Positions 33,522-40,980 of a stretch of DNA of 64,000 nucleotides are shown here, piece after piece. Every line of letters starts with the position of its first letter. The stretch's first letter is position 1. Made by a program: the position numbers and the translations under genes. The stretch spans positions 1-64,000 of the forward strand of contig JAHBUZ010000010.1 of NCBI GenBank assembly GCA_019637815.1. The letters are read 5' to 3'. Under the pieces are notes generated by a model. It saw only the letters and a program-made list of their open reading frames with translations, was not told the origin of the DNA and made no database searches. The DNA is from Chloroflexota bacterium. GTDB lineage: Bacteria > Chloroflexota > Limnocylindria > Limnocylindrales > CSP1-4.

Positions 33522-34573
33522 GCGCGGCATCGGCGGCCCACGAGCCGCGGCCGCACCTGGACCTCCGCGGCATCTCGGTGCGCTTCGGCTCGCGCACGGT
33601 CCTGGGTCCGCTCGACCTCTCGGTCGCCCAGGGCGACATCGTGAGCATCCTGGGGCCGAGCGGTTCGGGCAAGTCGAGTCTGCTGCGGGTGATCGCGGGT
33701 CTCGAGCCGACCGCCACCGGATCGGTCCATCTCGCCGGCCGGGATATCACCACCACGCCGGTCCATGAGCGGGGGATGGGGCTCATGTTCCAGGACTTCG
33801 CGCTGTTCCCCCATCGGGACGTGGCCGCGAACGTCGCGTTCGGGCTCCGGATGCGAGGTGATGGTGCGGCTGCCATCCGCGCTCGGGTGGACGAGATGCT
33901 GGACCTCGTCGGCCTGCCCGGCATCGGGACTCGCGCGGTCAGCACCCTGTCCGGCGGTGAGCAGCAGCGGGTGGCGCTGGCACGCGCGCTTGCGCCGGCA
34001 CCGGCGCTGCTGATGCTCGATGAGCCGATGGGCTCGCTCGACCGGGCGCTCCGCGAGCGACTGCCGACCGAGCTGCGAGCGATCTGCCAGCGGCTCGGGC
34101 TCACGGTGCTGTACGTGACGCACGACCAGGAGGAGGCATCGAGCGTGGCGGACCGGACCGTCATCCTGCGCGACGGCGCGATCGTCGCGGACGGGACACC
34201 GGAGACACTCTGGACCCAGCCACCCAGCGGGTTCGTGGCGCGCTTCCTGGGCTTCCGCAATGTGGCGGACTCGACCGTCCGGGACGGCGTGGCGACCACG
34301 CCCTGGGGGGAGATCACGCTCCCCGGGGTCGCGGATGGCGTGGTCACGCTCGTGCTGCGACCGGAGGCGATGTGGCTGGGTGATGGCGGCGGTATCGGGG
34401 GGGTCGTGGAGGTCCGCCGGTTCCGGGGCGACCACGTCCGACTGGTCGTGACGACCGATGCGGGCGGCCCACTCGAGCTCGAGATCCGGGACGGCCGCCT
34501 GCCCGACGTGGGCGAGCGGGTATCGGTCGCGGTCGATCCAGCCCGGCTGCACGTGATCCATGCAGGACCGTGA
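33518..34573 (+). CDS. thiQ: Thiamine ABC transporter ATP-binding protein
   Basis: The 351-residue ATPase has Walker A GPSGSGKSS, Q-loop LMFQDFALFPHRDVAANVAFG, signature LSGGEQQRVALARALAP and Walker B LMLDEPMGSLD. The C-terminal 100 residues form a TOBE-like domain (VTLVLRPEAMW), so it resembles the longer PotA/FbpC-type ATPases more than the short E. coli ThiQ. Operon position behind the riboswitch and thiB-thiP supports the thiamine role. The start is GTG 33518. Confidence 0.85.
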   Translation: MSAASAAHEPRPHLDLRGISVRFGSRTVLGPLDLSVAQGDIVSILGPSGSGKSSLLRVIAGLEPTATGSVHLAGRDITTTPVHERGMGLMFQDFALFPHRDVAANVAFGLRMRGDGAAAIRARVDEMLDLVGLPGIGTRAVSTLSGGEQQRVALARALAPAPALLMLDEPMGSLDRALRERLPTELRAICQRLGLTVLYVTHDQEEASSVADRTVILRDGAIVADGTPETLWTQPPSGFVARFLGFRNVADSTVRDGVATTPWGEITLPGVADGVVTLVLRPEAMWLGDGGGIGGVVEVRRFRGDHVRLVVTTDAGGPLELEIRDGRLPDVGERVSVAVDPARLHVIHAGP

Positions 34574-34585
34574 TCAGCCATGTGA

Positions 34586-34622
34586 TAGGCTTCCGCGCAT
34601 GAAGCATGGGCACACAGCATGA
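34586..34622 (+). promoter_or_regulatory. Promoter and leaderless mini-ORF coupled to the antitoxin gene
   Basis: TAGGCT (34586-34591) lies seven bases before ATG 34599, which opens a seven-codon frame (MKHGHTA) ending in TGA at 34620-34622. The antitoxin ATG (34619) overlaps that stop as ATGA and has no Shine-Dalgarno site of its own. Ribosomes loading on the leaderless mini-ORF could re-start on the antitoxin gene. Confidence 0.4.
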
Positions 34623-34867
34623 GGGTGGCTGTGATCTCACAAGGTGGTCAGGTGTCCATCCCGGCCGACATCCGTCGTCGGTGGGGGACCACGCGCGTCA
34701 TCGTCGAGGATCGGGGGGACTCCCTCGTCGTGCGCCCGCTCCCCGATGACCCGATCGAGGCAGCGATGGGCTCGCTCGCGGGACCCGGGCCGACATCCGA
34801 TGAGATGCGGCGACAGTACCGGGAGGAGGAGATCGAGGCCGAGGAGCGGAAGTGGGGTCTGCGATGA
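34619..34867 (+). CDS. AbrB/MazE-family antitoxin
   Basis: The 82-residue protein begins MRVAVISQGGQVSIPADIRRRWG, the swapped-hairpin AbrB/SpoVT DNA-binding fold, and ends in an acidic, charged C-terminus (REEEIEAEERKWGLR) that would wrap the toxin. It sits directly before a PIN-domain toxin gene, overlapping by ATGA, so the pair forms a VapBC-type module. Antitoxins of this kind bind their own promoter; GCATG occurs three times in 34597-34621 and might be part of the site. Confidence 0.87.
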   Translation: MRVAVISQGGQVSIPADIRRRWGTTRVIVEDRGDSLVVRPLPDDPIEAAMGSLAGPGPTSDEMRRQYREEEIEAEERKWGLR

Positions 34868-35298
34868 CCGTGCTCGATGCCCAGGCCGTCGTGGCCTTCC
34901 TGACAGCCGAGCCGGCTGCGCCCGAGGTCCGTGATCTGCTCCGTGATGCTCCGGTGGTCAGCGCGATGAACTGGAGCGAGGCGGTGGACACGCTCGTGCG
35001 AACCAAGCACCGGGCCCCTGACGACGTGATGCAGCAGCTCGATCTGCTGCTCGCGGGTGGGCTCAAGATCATCGACGTGGACGAGTCGATCGGTCGCACC
35101 AGCGGGTCACTCCGTGCGCAGCACTACCACCGCCGCCAGCAGCCGATCTCCCACGCCGACTGCGTGGCGCTCGCGACGGCGCAGGCGCTGGGTGCGCCAC
35201 TCGCCACGTCCGACCCGGCGCTCGCCGCCACCGCGGTGGCCATCGGCGTGCCGGTGGTCCCGTTGCCGGACTCCCAGGGTCAGCGGCCGACCGTCTGA
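34864..35298 (+). CDS. PIN-domain toxin (VapC-like ribonuclease)
   Basis: The 144-residue protein has the PIN acidic quartet in the expected order: Asp5 in MTVLDAQAVVAFL, a glutamate in MNWSEAVDTLV, an aspartate in ISHADCVALATAQALG and an aspartate in LATSDPALA. These bind Mg and cut RNA. The start ATG 34864 overlaps the antitoxin stop; a second ATG at 34852 would add four residues. It is balanced by the antitoxin above. The pair lies at the 3' end of the thiamine operon but has its own promoter-like box. Confidence 0.88.
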   Translation: MTVLDAQAVVAFLTAEPAAPEVRDLLRDAPVVSAMNWSEAVDTLVRTKHRAPDDVMQQLDLLLAGGLKIIDVDESIGRTSGSLRAQHYHRRQQPISHADCVALATAQALGAPLATSDPALAATAVAIGVPVVPLPDSQGQRPTV

Positions 35299-35319
35299 CC
35301 GCCCCTCTCCAGCTGCGCC

Positions 35320-35883
35320 TCAGCGCACCACGCGATACCGGGACGCGACGACCCGCGAGCCGAAGGTCCGGCTCTCGATGAGCTCGAGGTCGGCGCGCTG
35401 CTCGCTCCGCGGGAAGTAGGGGATGCCACCGCCGACCAACACGGGGTAGACCACGGGTCGGTATTCGTCGATGAGCCCCTGAGCGGCCGCCTCGGCGGCG
35501 AGCGTCGCGCCCCCGATCGCGATGTCGCCATCCCCTGGCTCTGCCCGCAGCTGCTCGATCTCCTCGGCGAGGCCGCCGGTGGCCAGGCGGGCATTCCCCT
35601 CCACCGCGGCGAGCGTGGTCGAGAACACGACCTTGGGAAGCGGCTTCCAGAGCGCGGTCCACTCGCGCTCCGCGTCGTCGAGTGACGGGTCCTGGTCGGC
35701 GGTCTCCCAGTACGCCATCGTCTCGTACAGCCGGCGTCCCATCAGGTGGGCGCCGGTCGATCGGAGCTCGTCGATGTGGAAGCGGAAGACCTCCGCGTCG
35801 GGCGCCGCCCAGTCGAAGCCGCCATCCGGCCCGACGATGTAGCCGTCGAGCGAGACGCCCATGGAGTAGGTCACGCGGCGCAT
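35320..35883 (-). CDS. Dihydrofolate reductase family protein (RibD C-terminal domain-like)
   Basis: The 187-residue protein has the DHFR/RibD-C pattern: VTYSMGVSLDGYIVGPDGGFDW, HLMGRRLYETMAYWE, KVVFSTTL, a nucleotide-binding IAIGGATLAAEAAAQGLIDEYRPVVYPVLVGGG and a closing strand. It is likely an NAD(P)H-dependent reductase of an unknown substrate rather than folate. The ATG at 35883 shares one base with the stop of the upstream luciferase-like gene, so the two flavin/NADPH-type enzymes are coupled. Confidence 0.85.
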   Translation of the reverse strand: MRRVTYSMGVSLDGYIVGPDGGFDWAAPDAEVFRFHIDELRSTGAHLMGRRLYETMAYWETADQDPSLDDAEREWTALWKPLPKVVFSTTLAAVEGNARLATGGLAEEIEQLRAEPGDGDIAIGGATLAAEAAAQGLIDEYRPVVYPVLVGGGIPYFPRSEQRADLELIESRTFGSRVVASRYRVVR

Positions 35884-36905
35884 CAGCGCCAGCCGAGGTC
35901 GGGTGCCACGTACCTCAGGATGCTCTCGATGGCGTGGGCGTTGTAGTCGACGCCCAGCTGGTTGGGCACGGTCAGGAGCAGGGTGTCCGCCGCGGCGATC
36001 GCCTCGTCCTTCGCCAGCTCCCGCACGAGCACGTCCGGCTCCGCCGCGTACGACCGACCGAAGACGGCCTTGACCTCCGGCTCGATATAGCCGATGGAGT
36101 CCCGATCGTTGGTCTCTCGTCCGAAGTAGGCCCGATCGCGGTCATCGACCAGCGCGAAGATGCTGCGGCTCACCGACACACGCGGCTCGCGCTCGTGACC
36201 CGCCTCCTTCCACGCCGCGCGATACGCCTCGATCTGCTTGCGCTGCTGGACGTGGAGCGGCTCGCCCGACTCGTCGAACTTGAGCGTGGAGCTCTGGAGG
36301 TTCATACCCAGCTTGGCGGCCCACACCGCGGTGGCGTCGGTCGCGGATCCCCACCAGATCCGGTCCCGGAGGCCGGGCGAGTGGGGCTCGATGCGCAGCA
36401 GGCCGGGCGGGTTCGGGAACATCGGTCGCGGGTTCGGCTGCGCGAAGCCCTCGCCCTCGATCACCTGGAGGAACAGCTCCGCGTGTCGGCGGGCCATGTC
36501 CTGGTCGGTCTCGCCCTCCGGCGGGACATGACCGAAGTAGCGATAGCCATCGATGACCTGCTCGGGCGACCCGCGGCTGATGCCCAGCTGGAGTCGACCG
36601 CCCGCGATGAGGTCGGCGGCGCCCGCGTCCTCGGCCATGTACATCGGGTTCTCGTAGCGCATGTCGATGACCGCGGTGCCGATCTCGATGCGTGACGTGC
36701 GCGCGCCGATGGCAGCCAGCAGCGGGAACGGCGAGCCCAGCTGCCGCGCGAAGTGATGGACACGGACATACGCGCCATCCGCGCCGAGCTCCTCCGCCGC
36801 GACCGCGAGCTCGATGGTCTGGAGCAGGGCGTCCGAACCCGACCGCACCTGCGAGAAGGACGATTCCGACCAGTGCCCGAAGGACAGGAACCCGATGCGC
36901 TTCAT
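35883..36905 (-). CDS. LLM-class flavin-dependent oxidoreductase
   Basis: This 340-residue luciferase-like enzyme begins MKRIGFLSFGHW and carries LAAIGARTSRIEIGTAVIDMRYENPMYMAEDAG, GGRLQLGISRGSPEQVIDGY and IWWGSATDATAVWAAKLGMN, standard for the FMN-dependent group including the CE1758-type. The substrate is unknown. I chose ATG 36905: TACCAT (36917-36912) ends six bases upstream, matching the window's leaderless pattern; a 43-residue extension upstream overlaps the next gene's promoter region. It is only distantly like the LLM protein at 367. Confidence 0.87.
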   Translation of the reverse strand: MKRIGFLSFGHWSESSFSQVRSGSDALLQTIELAVAAEELGADGAYVRVHHFARQLGSPFPLLAAIGARTSRIEIGTAVIDMRYENPMYMAEDAGAADLIAGGRLQLGISRGSPEQVIDGYRYFGHVPPEGETDQDMARRHAELFLQVIEGEGFAQPNPRPMFPNPPGLLRIEPHSPGLRDRIWWGSATDATAVWAAKLGMNLQSSTLKFDESGEPLHVQQRKQIEAYRAAWKEAGHEREPRVSVSRSIFALVDDRDRAYFGRETNDRDSIGYIEPEVKAVFGRSYAAEPDVLVRELAKDEAIAAADTLLLTVPNQLGVDYNAHAIESILRYVAPDLGWR

Positions 36906-36911
36906 CGGCGC

Positions 36912-36917
36912 ATGGTA
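36912..36917 (-). promoter_or_regulatory. -10 box, leaderless start of the LLM oxidoreductase gene
   Basis: TACCAT on the minus strand is followed by exactly six bases and then ATG 36905. No Shine-Dalgarno site is present. Confidence 0.5.
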
Positions 36918-37022
36918 TCGCCGGCTCGACGCCGGGCCTCGGGGAGGGGCCTCTGCCAGGACCGGACGGATGTGCCCTTCCGTGCCTTGACGGGCGAGCG
37001 CCGCATCCTCAGTGTCCGGGTC

Positions 37023-37943
37023 ATGCCGAACCACCGACGCATCCTGTCCGTCATGGTCGCCACGGCGCTCCTGGTGGGCCCAGGTGCGGCCGCCCAGACG
37101 CCCGAGTCATCCGCCTCCGGAGGCTCTCCCTCGACGCCGTGCCAGCCGACCCCGCTCGAGCCGGACACCGAGCTGAGCCTGGTCGTGGATGGCGTCGAGC
37201 GAACCCTGCTCCTGCACGTGCCGCCGCCCACACCGGGGGCCCGTCCGTCGCTCCTGCTCGCGTTCCACGGCTACGGCGGGGGCATGTGGGACCTGGGGTA
37301 CACGGGTCTCCTCTCCGACCTCGCGGATGCCCACGGCTTCGTGGCGGCCTACCCGCAGGGCATCGGCGAGGGGCCGACCTGGGACCTCCAGGGCGGTTCG
37401 GATATCCCGTTCGTGCTGGCGCTCATCGATGAGCTGGTCGCGACCCAGTGCGTCGACCCGTCCCGGGTCTTCGCCACCGGCTTCTCCATGGGTGGCGGGA
37501 TGGCCAACGTGCTCGCGTGTCGGCATGCGGACCGGATCGCGGCCATCGCGCCCGTCGACGCCAACCACGGCCCGACCTGGGGCGATCCCTGCGAGCCGTC
37601 CCGACCGGTGCCCATCGTCGCGTTCCATGGCACCGCGGACGAGGCCCTGCCCTACGCGGGTGGCGATTCGCCGTTCCCGGACCGACCCGTGACCGCGGTC
37701 GAGGACTGGATGGCTGACTGGGCGATCGCCAACGGCTGTACCGGGGGACCGGACGTGGCGCCGGCCAGCAGCGATGTCGATTCCCTGACGTGGCAGGGGT
37801 GCGCGGCACCGACGCAGCTGTACCGGGTGACCGGCGGCGGTCACACCTGGCCGGGTGGCCAGAACGACCCCAGCTTCGGGTACTCGACCGACGCGATCTC
37901 CGCGTCCGAGCTCATGTGGGCCCTGTTCGACTCCGTGCCCTGA
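37023..37943 (+). CDS. PHB depolymerase / LpqC-like secreted esterase
   Basis: The 306-residue protein has a signal peptide (RRILSVMVATALLVGPGAAAQ) and the alpha/beta-hydrolase features of the LpqC/PHB depolymerase/feruloyl esterase family: oxyanion-hole LLAFHGYGGGMWD, nucleophile FATGFSMGGGMANVLAC, acid FHGTADEALPYAGG and histidine VTGGGHTWPGGQND. Four cysteines in the mature part may form disulfides. It should hydrolyse an ester polymer or feruloyl ester outside the cell. The start is ATG 37023; Shine-Dalgarno weak. Confidence 0.85.
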   Translation: MPNHRRILSVMVATALLVGPGAAAQTPESSASGGSPSTPCQPTPLEPDTELSLVVDGVERTLLLHVPPPTPGARPSLLLAFHGYGGGMWDLGYTGLLSDLADAHGFVAAYPQGIGEGPTWDLQGGSDIPFVLALIDELVATQCVDPSRVFATGFSMGGGMANVLACRHADRIAAIAPVDANHGPTWGDPCEPSRPVPIVAFHGTADEALPYAGGDSPFPDRPVTAVEDWMADWAIANGCTGGPDVAPASSDVDSLTWQGCAAPTQLYRVTGGGHTWPGGQNDPSFGYSTDAISASELMWALFDSVP

Positions 37944-37985
37944 GGTGCCCTGAGCGGGTCCCCGGGCCCCACTGGTCGTGGGCGT

Positions 37986-37991
37986 TACGCT
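37986..37991 (+). promoter_or_regulatory. -10 box, leaderless start of the bcp gene
   Basis: TACGCT at 37986-37991 is followed by exactly six bases and ATG 37998. No Shine-Dalgarno site is present. Confidence 0.5.
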
Positions 37992-37997
37992 GTACGC

Positions 37998-38504
37998 ATG
38001 AGTGACACGACCCCTGCGACGCGACCCGCCGAGGGCGAGCTCGCGCCCGACTTCACGCTGCCCGATGACACCGGCACGCCCCGCACGCTATCCGCCGAGC
38101 GCGGCCGCTGGCTGGTGCTCTACTTCTATCCCAAGGACGACACCCCCGGCTGCACCACCGAGTCGTGCCAGTTCCGCGATGCCTACGCCGGCTACCAGGA
38201 GACGGGTGCCGAGGTGTGGGGCATCAGCATCCTGGGGAGTGGCAGCAAGGCCGCCTTCAAGGCGAAGTTCGGACTGCCCTTCACGCTCATCGCGGACGAG
38301 CAGCACGAGGTCGCGGCACGCTACGGCGTGTGGGTCGAGAAGCAGAACTACGGCAAGACCTACATGGGCATCGACCGGGTGACGTTCCTGGTGGCCCCGG
38401 ACGGGCGCATCGCGCGGGTCTGGCAGAAGGTCAAGCCGGACGGCCACGCGGACGAGGTGCTCGCCGCGATCCGGGACCTGTCATCGAGCGGCGCCGCGGC
38501 CTGA
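37998..38504 (+). CDS. bcp: Thiol peroxidase of the Bcp/PrxQ type
   Basis: The 168-residue protein is a typical Bcp: APDFTLPDDTGTPRTLS, then YPKDDTPGCTTESCQFRD with the peroxidatic Cys52 and, five residues on, the resolving Cys57. FGLPFTLIADEQHEVAARYGVW and a VTFLVAPDGRIARVW end complete the fold. It reduces hydrogen and organic peroxides using thioredoxin in the cytoplasm. Its gene is monocistronic, with a leaderless promoter in front and a 14-bp hairpin (38587-38622) behind. Confidence 0.93.
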   Translation: MSDTTPATRPAEGELAPDFTLPDDTGTPRTLSAERGRWLVLYFYPKDDTPGCTTESCQFRDAYAGYQETGAEVWGISILGSGSKAAFKAKFGLPFTLIADEQHEVAARYGVWVEKQNYGKTYMGIDRVTFLVAPDGRIARVWQKVKPDGHADEVLAAIRDLSSSGAAA

Positions 38505-38586
38505 CGGACATGCCTCGAGACGACCGAGCCTGCAAGCGCTCCCTGACCCGATGCCGCCCGGACGGGCACGTCCCCGGAGACGTCAG

Positions 38587-38622
38587 GAGGCATCGCTCGT
38601 GGGGGGAGACGAGCGATGCCTC
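38587..38622 (+). terminator. 14-bp perfect hairpin after bcp
   Basis: GAGGCATCGCTCGT (38587-38600) and ACGAGCGATGCCTC (38609-38622) pair without a mismatch around the loop GGGGGGAG. It is the strongest stem in the window and lies between bcp and the next gene. No T-run follows, so it may act with Rho or as a stability element. Confidence 0.65.
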
Positions 38623-38685
38623 GGCGCGGAAGTGTACAGACACCGGGCCCGGAATGGTATCCGCGTATGACAGCGCTTCCATACG

Positions 38686-39447
38686 ATGGCCATGACCGCG
38701 GATGACGAGGGCCCCGTGACGGCCGATGCGCCCACGCTGGACACCCGGCGGCCGGAGCGGCTGATGGTCATCGTGGCGCACCCGGACGATGCCGATTTCG
38801 GGCCCGCCGGCACCGTGGCAGCGTGGGTCCGGGCGGGCACGGTCGCCCACCTCGTCTGCTGCACCAGCGGTGACGCCGGCTCGGACGACGCCACCACGGA
38901 CCCACTCCAGCTGGCCCGGCTCCGGGAGGCCGAGCAGCGGGCGGCGGCGGTGCACGTGGGCTACACGGAGGTGACGTTCCTGCATCGACCGGACGGGGCG
39001 CTCGCCAACGACCTCGCGCTCCGCGAGCAGCTCGTGCGGCTCATCCGCACCTTCCGGCCGGATGCGGTGATGACGCCCGACCCGACGGTCGTGTTCACGT
39101 CATCGGGGTTCGTCCAGCACACCGACCATCGCGCCGCTGGCATGGCCGCCGTGGACGCGGTGTATCCGGCGGCGCGCAACGCCATGGCGTTCCCGCACCT
39201 GGTGCTCCACGAGGGACTCGAGCCGCACGTGGTGCGCTGGCTCTACCTGTTCTGGTCGGAGCGGAACGACACATGGGTGGATGTCTCGGCCACGCTCGAG
39301 GTCCGGCTCGCGGCACTTCGGGAGCACGCCAGCCAGATCCGCGACCCGGAGGGTCTCGAGCCGCGCATCCGTGCGTGGGCCGCGGAGGGTGCCGAGCGCT
39401 TCGGCGTGGAGGCGGTCGACGCGTTCCGGGTGGTCGAGCTCGCCTGA
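38686..39447 (+). CDS. PIG-L/LmbE-family N-acetylglucosaminyl deacetylase-like protein
   Basis: The 253-residue protein has the zinc-site motif IVAHPDDADFGPAGTVA (His32, Asp35) and the second ligand in FVQHTDHRAAG. Family members remove acetyl groups from GlcNAc conjugates such as mycothiol or bacillithiol precursors, or from other amides. ATG 38692 is an alternative start closer to TACGAT (38682-38687). The substrate cannot be inferred from neighbours. Confidence 0.87.
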   Translation: MAMTADDEGPVTADAPTLDTRRPERLMVIVAHPDDADFGPAGTVAAWVRAGTVAHLVCCTSGDAGSDDATTDPLQLARLREAEQRAAAVHVGYTEVTFLHRPDGALANDLALREQLVRLIRTFRPDAVMTPDPTVVFTSSGFVQHTDHRAAGMAAVDAVYPAARNAMAFPHLVLHEGLEPHVVRWLYLFWSERNDTWVDVSATLEVRLAALREHASQIRDPEGLEPRIRAWAAEGAERFGVEAVDAFRVVELA

Positions 39448-39472
39448 TCCAGGGCAGCGTGCCCCCGCCGGC

Positions 39473-40645
39473 TCAGGCCGGGGTCATCGCGAGCGTGTCG
39501 CCCAGCAGCAGCTCCTGCAGGTCCGCCCAGTGGTCCCACAGGTCGGCCATGCCCGGGGCATGCGTACCCACGAGCCGGTGGACCGCATCGAGCGACAGGC
39601 CGGGCGCGGCCTCGAGCAGATGGTCATGCGTGGCGACGCTGATGCTCTCGGGCAGTCGTCGCAGGTCGTCGCTGGAGGGCTGTGGCCGCAGCACGACCGC
39701 CTCGATGCCCACGTACGCGAGCGCCACCGCGAGGTCACGCGGCTGGGGTGACCGGTCGCCGTACCAGCCATCGACCGGGTCATACCGGAACCCGATGTCC
39801 CGCAGCCGGGCGATGACGATGCGCGCCTCGCCGGGCGTCAGCTGCGCCCACAGCGGGTGCTGACGGTCGAAGCGCAACCGGTCATGCGCGATGGCCGACT
39901 CGACCAGCGCGTCCACGAACCCCTGGAGCAGCAGCGACCAGCGCGATGCCTGGCCGCCCGTGAGGTCCGCCATCTGGCGCGCGAGGTCGTGTCGGGCGTC
40001 GGCTTCGCCCGCGAGCAGTGTCGCGAGCAGCAGCGGGGATCGATGACCCACCGAGGACGTTCGTGAACGGGACGCGGTCCGCGTCGCCCCGTCCGATGCC
40101 GCGGTCCCGGCACGCAGCCCGCGCGGCCAGGACCATGGCTCCGGCGACCACCGATCGGCCTCGGCGAGGTCGCTCCGGACCCGTGCGCACGCGTCCTCGG
40201 CGGACTCGGCGCGGACGCGCTGTGCGGACGCGCGGCGCTCCGCGTCGCGGACCACCCGGTCGCGCTCATGGCAGCGTTCCCGCCACAGCAGCACCTGGCC
40301 CAGCGCGGCGCGCGTGGAGCGGTTGATGGCATCCACCGTGGCCAGCCATGTCGCCGCCGCCACGCGCCGATCGGCAGGTCCGGCCGCGACCGCGAGCGCC
40401 TCGCGATACGTCTCGCGGGCCTCGTCCTTGCGAGCCGCGAGCCGGCGGCCGTCCAGCGTGGCGACCGCGACCGCGAGACACTCCCGGGCCTCCGCCGCGG
40501 AGCGCCGGGCATCGACCAGCGCCGCCTCGGTCGTCGCCAGGGTGGCGCGTTCGAGTCGTGCGTCGTCGGACATGACATCGACCTGCCGTCGGAGCTCGCT
40601 GGGATCGAGTCGCACGGACAGACCGGAGGGACTGGGAACCTCCAT
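39473..40645 (-). CDS. Hypothetical protein, coiled-coil-rich
   Basis: I do not recognise this 390-residue protein. The N-terminal half is Ala/Arg/Glu-rich and helical, with likely coiled coil (ARLERATLATTEAALVDARR to about residue 160). A Ser/Thr/Arg-rich break follows near 190, then a more globular C-terminal part with FVDALVESAIAHDRLRF, GEARIVIARLRDIGFRYDPVDGWYG and LWDHWADLQELLLGD. Soluble and probably cytoplasmic. ATG 40645 is preceded by TAGCCT seven bases upstream, consistent with a leaderless start; ATG 40681 is an alternative. Confidence 0.55.
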   Translation of the reverse strand: MEVPSPSGLSVRLDPSELRRQVDVMSDDARLERATLATTEAALVDARRSAAEARECLAVAVATLDGRRLAARKDEARETYREALAVAAGPADRRVAAATWLATVDAINRSTRAALGQVLLWRERCHERDRVVRDAERRASAQRVRAESAEDACARVRSDLAEADRWSPEPWSWPRGLRAGTAASDGATRTASRSRTSSVGHRSPLLLATLLAGEADARHDLARQMADLTGGQASRWSLLLQGFVDALVESAIAHDRLRFDRQHPLWAQLTPGEARIVIARLRDIGFRYDPVDGWYGDRSPQPRDLAVALAYVGIEAVVLRPQPSSDDLRRLPESISVATHDHLLEAAPGLSLDAVHRLVGTHAPGMADLWDHWADLQELLLGDTLAMTPA

Positions 40646-40980
40646 CGGCCCGAGGCTACGGATGGCGACGGGTGGCGTCAACGCTCTGACGGCTCATTCC
40701 GTGGCGGGCCGGCACCGTTTCCGATCGGGCATCGGGTGGCGTGTCGCGGGGTGTCGCCGCGCTGCCGACCCCTCGAGCGTCGTCGGGAGGATCCGGACGC
40801 CCGCGAGCGTCGTGGATGACGAGGTCCCGGACCCGCCCATCGGCGTCGACGCCGCACCGGGCATGCGCTCCGATGGTAGATTCCGGGGTACCGACCGCCC
40901 CTCGTGCGCGGCATGCGCACGTCCCCGCTCCAACGTCCGTCACAGCCCCAAGCCCCGGTCCGGAGGCCGATCCCAACAGC

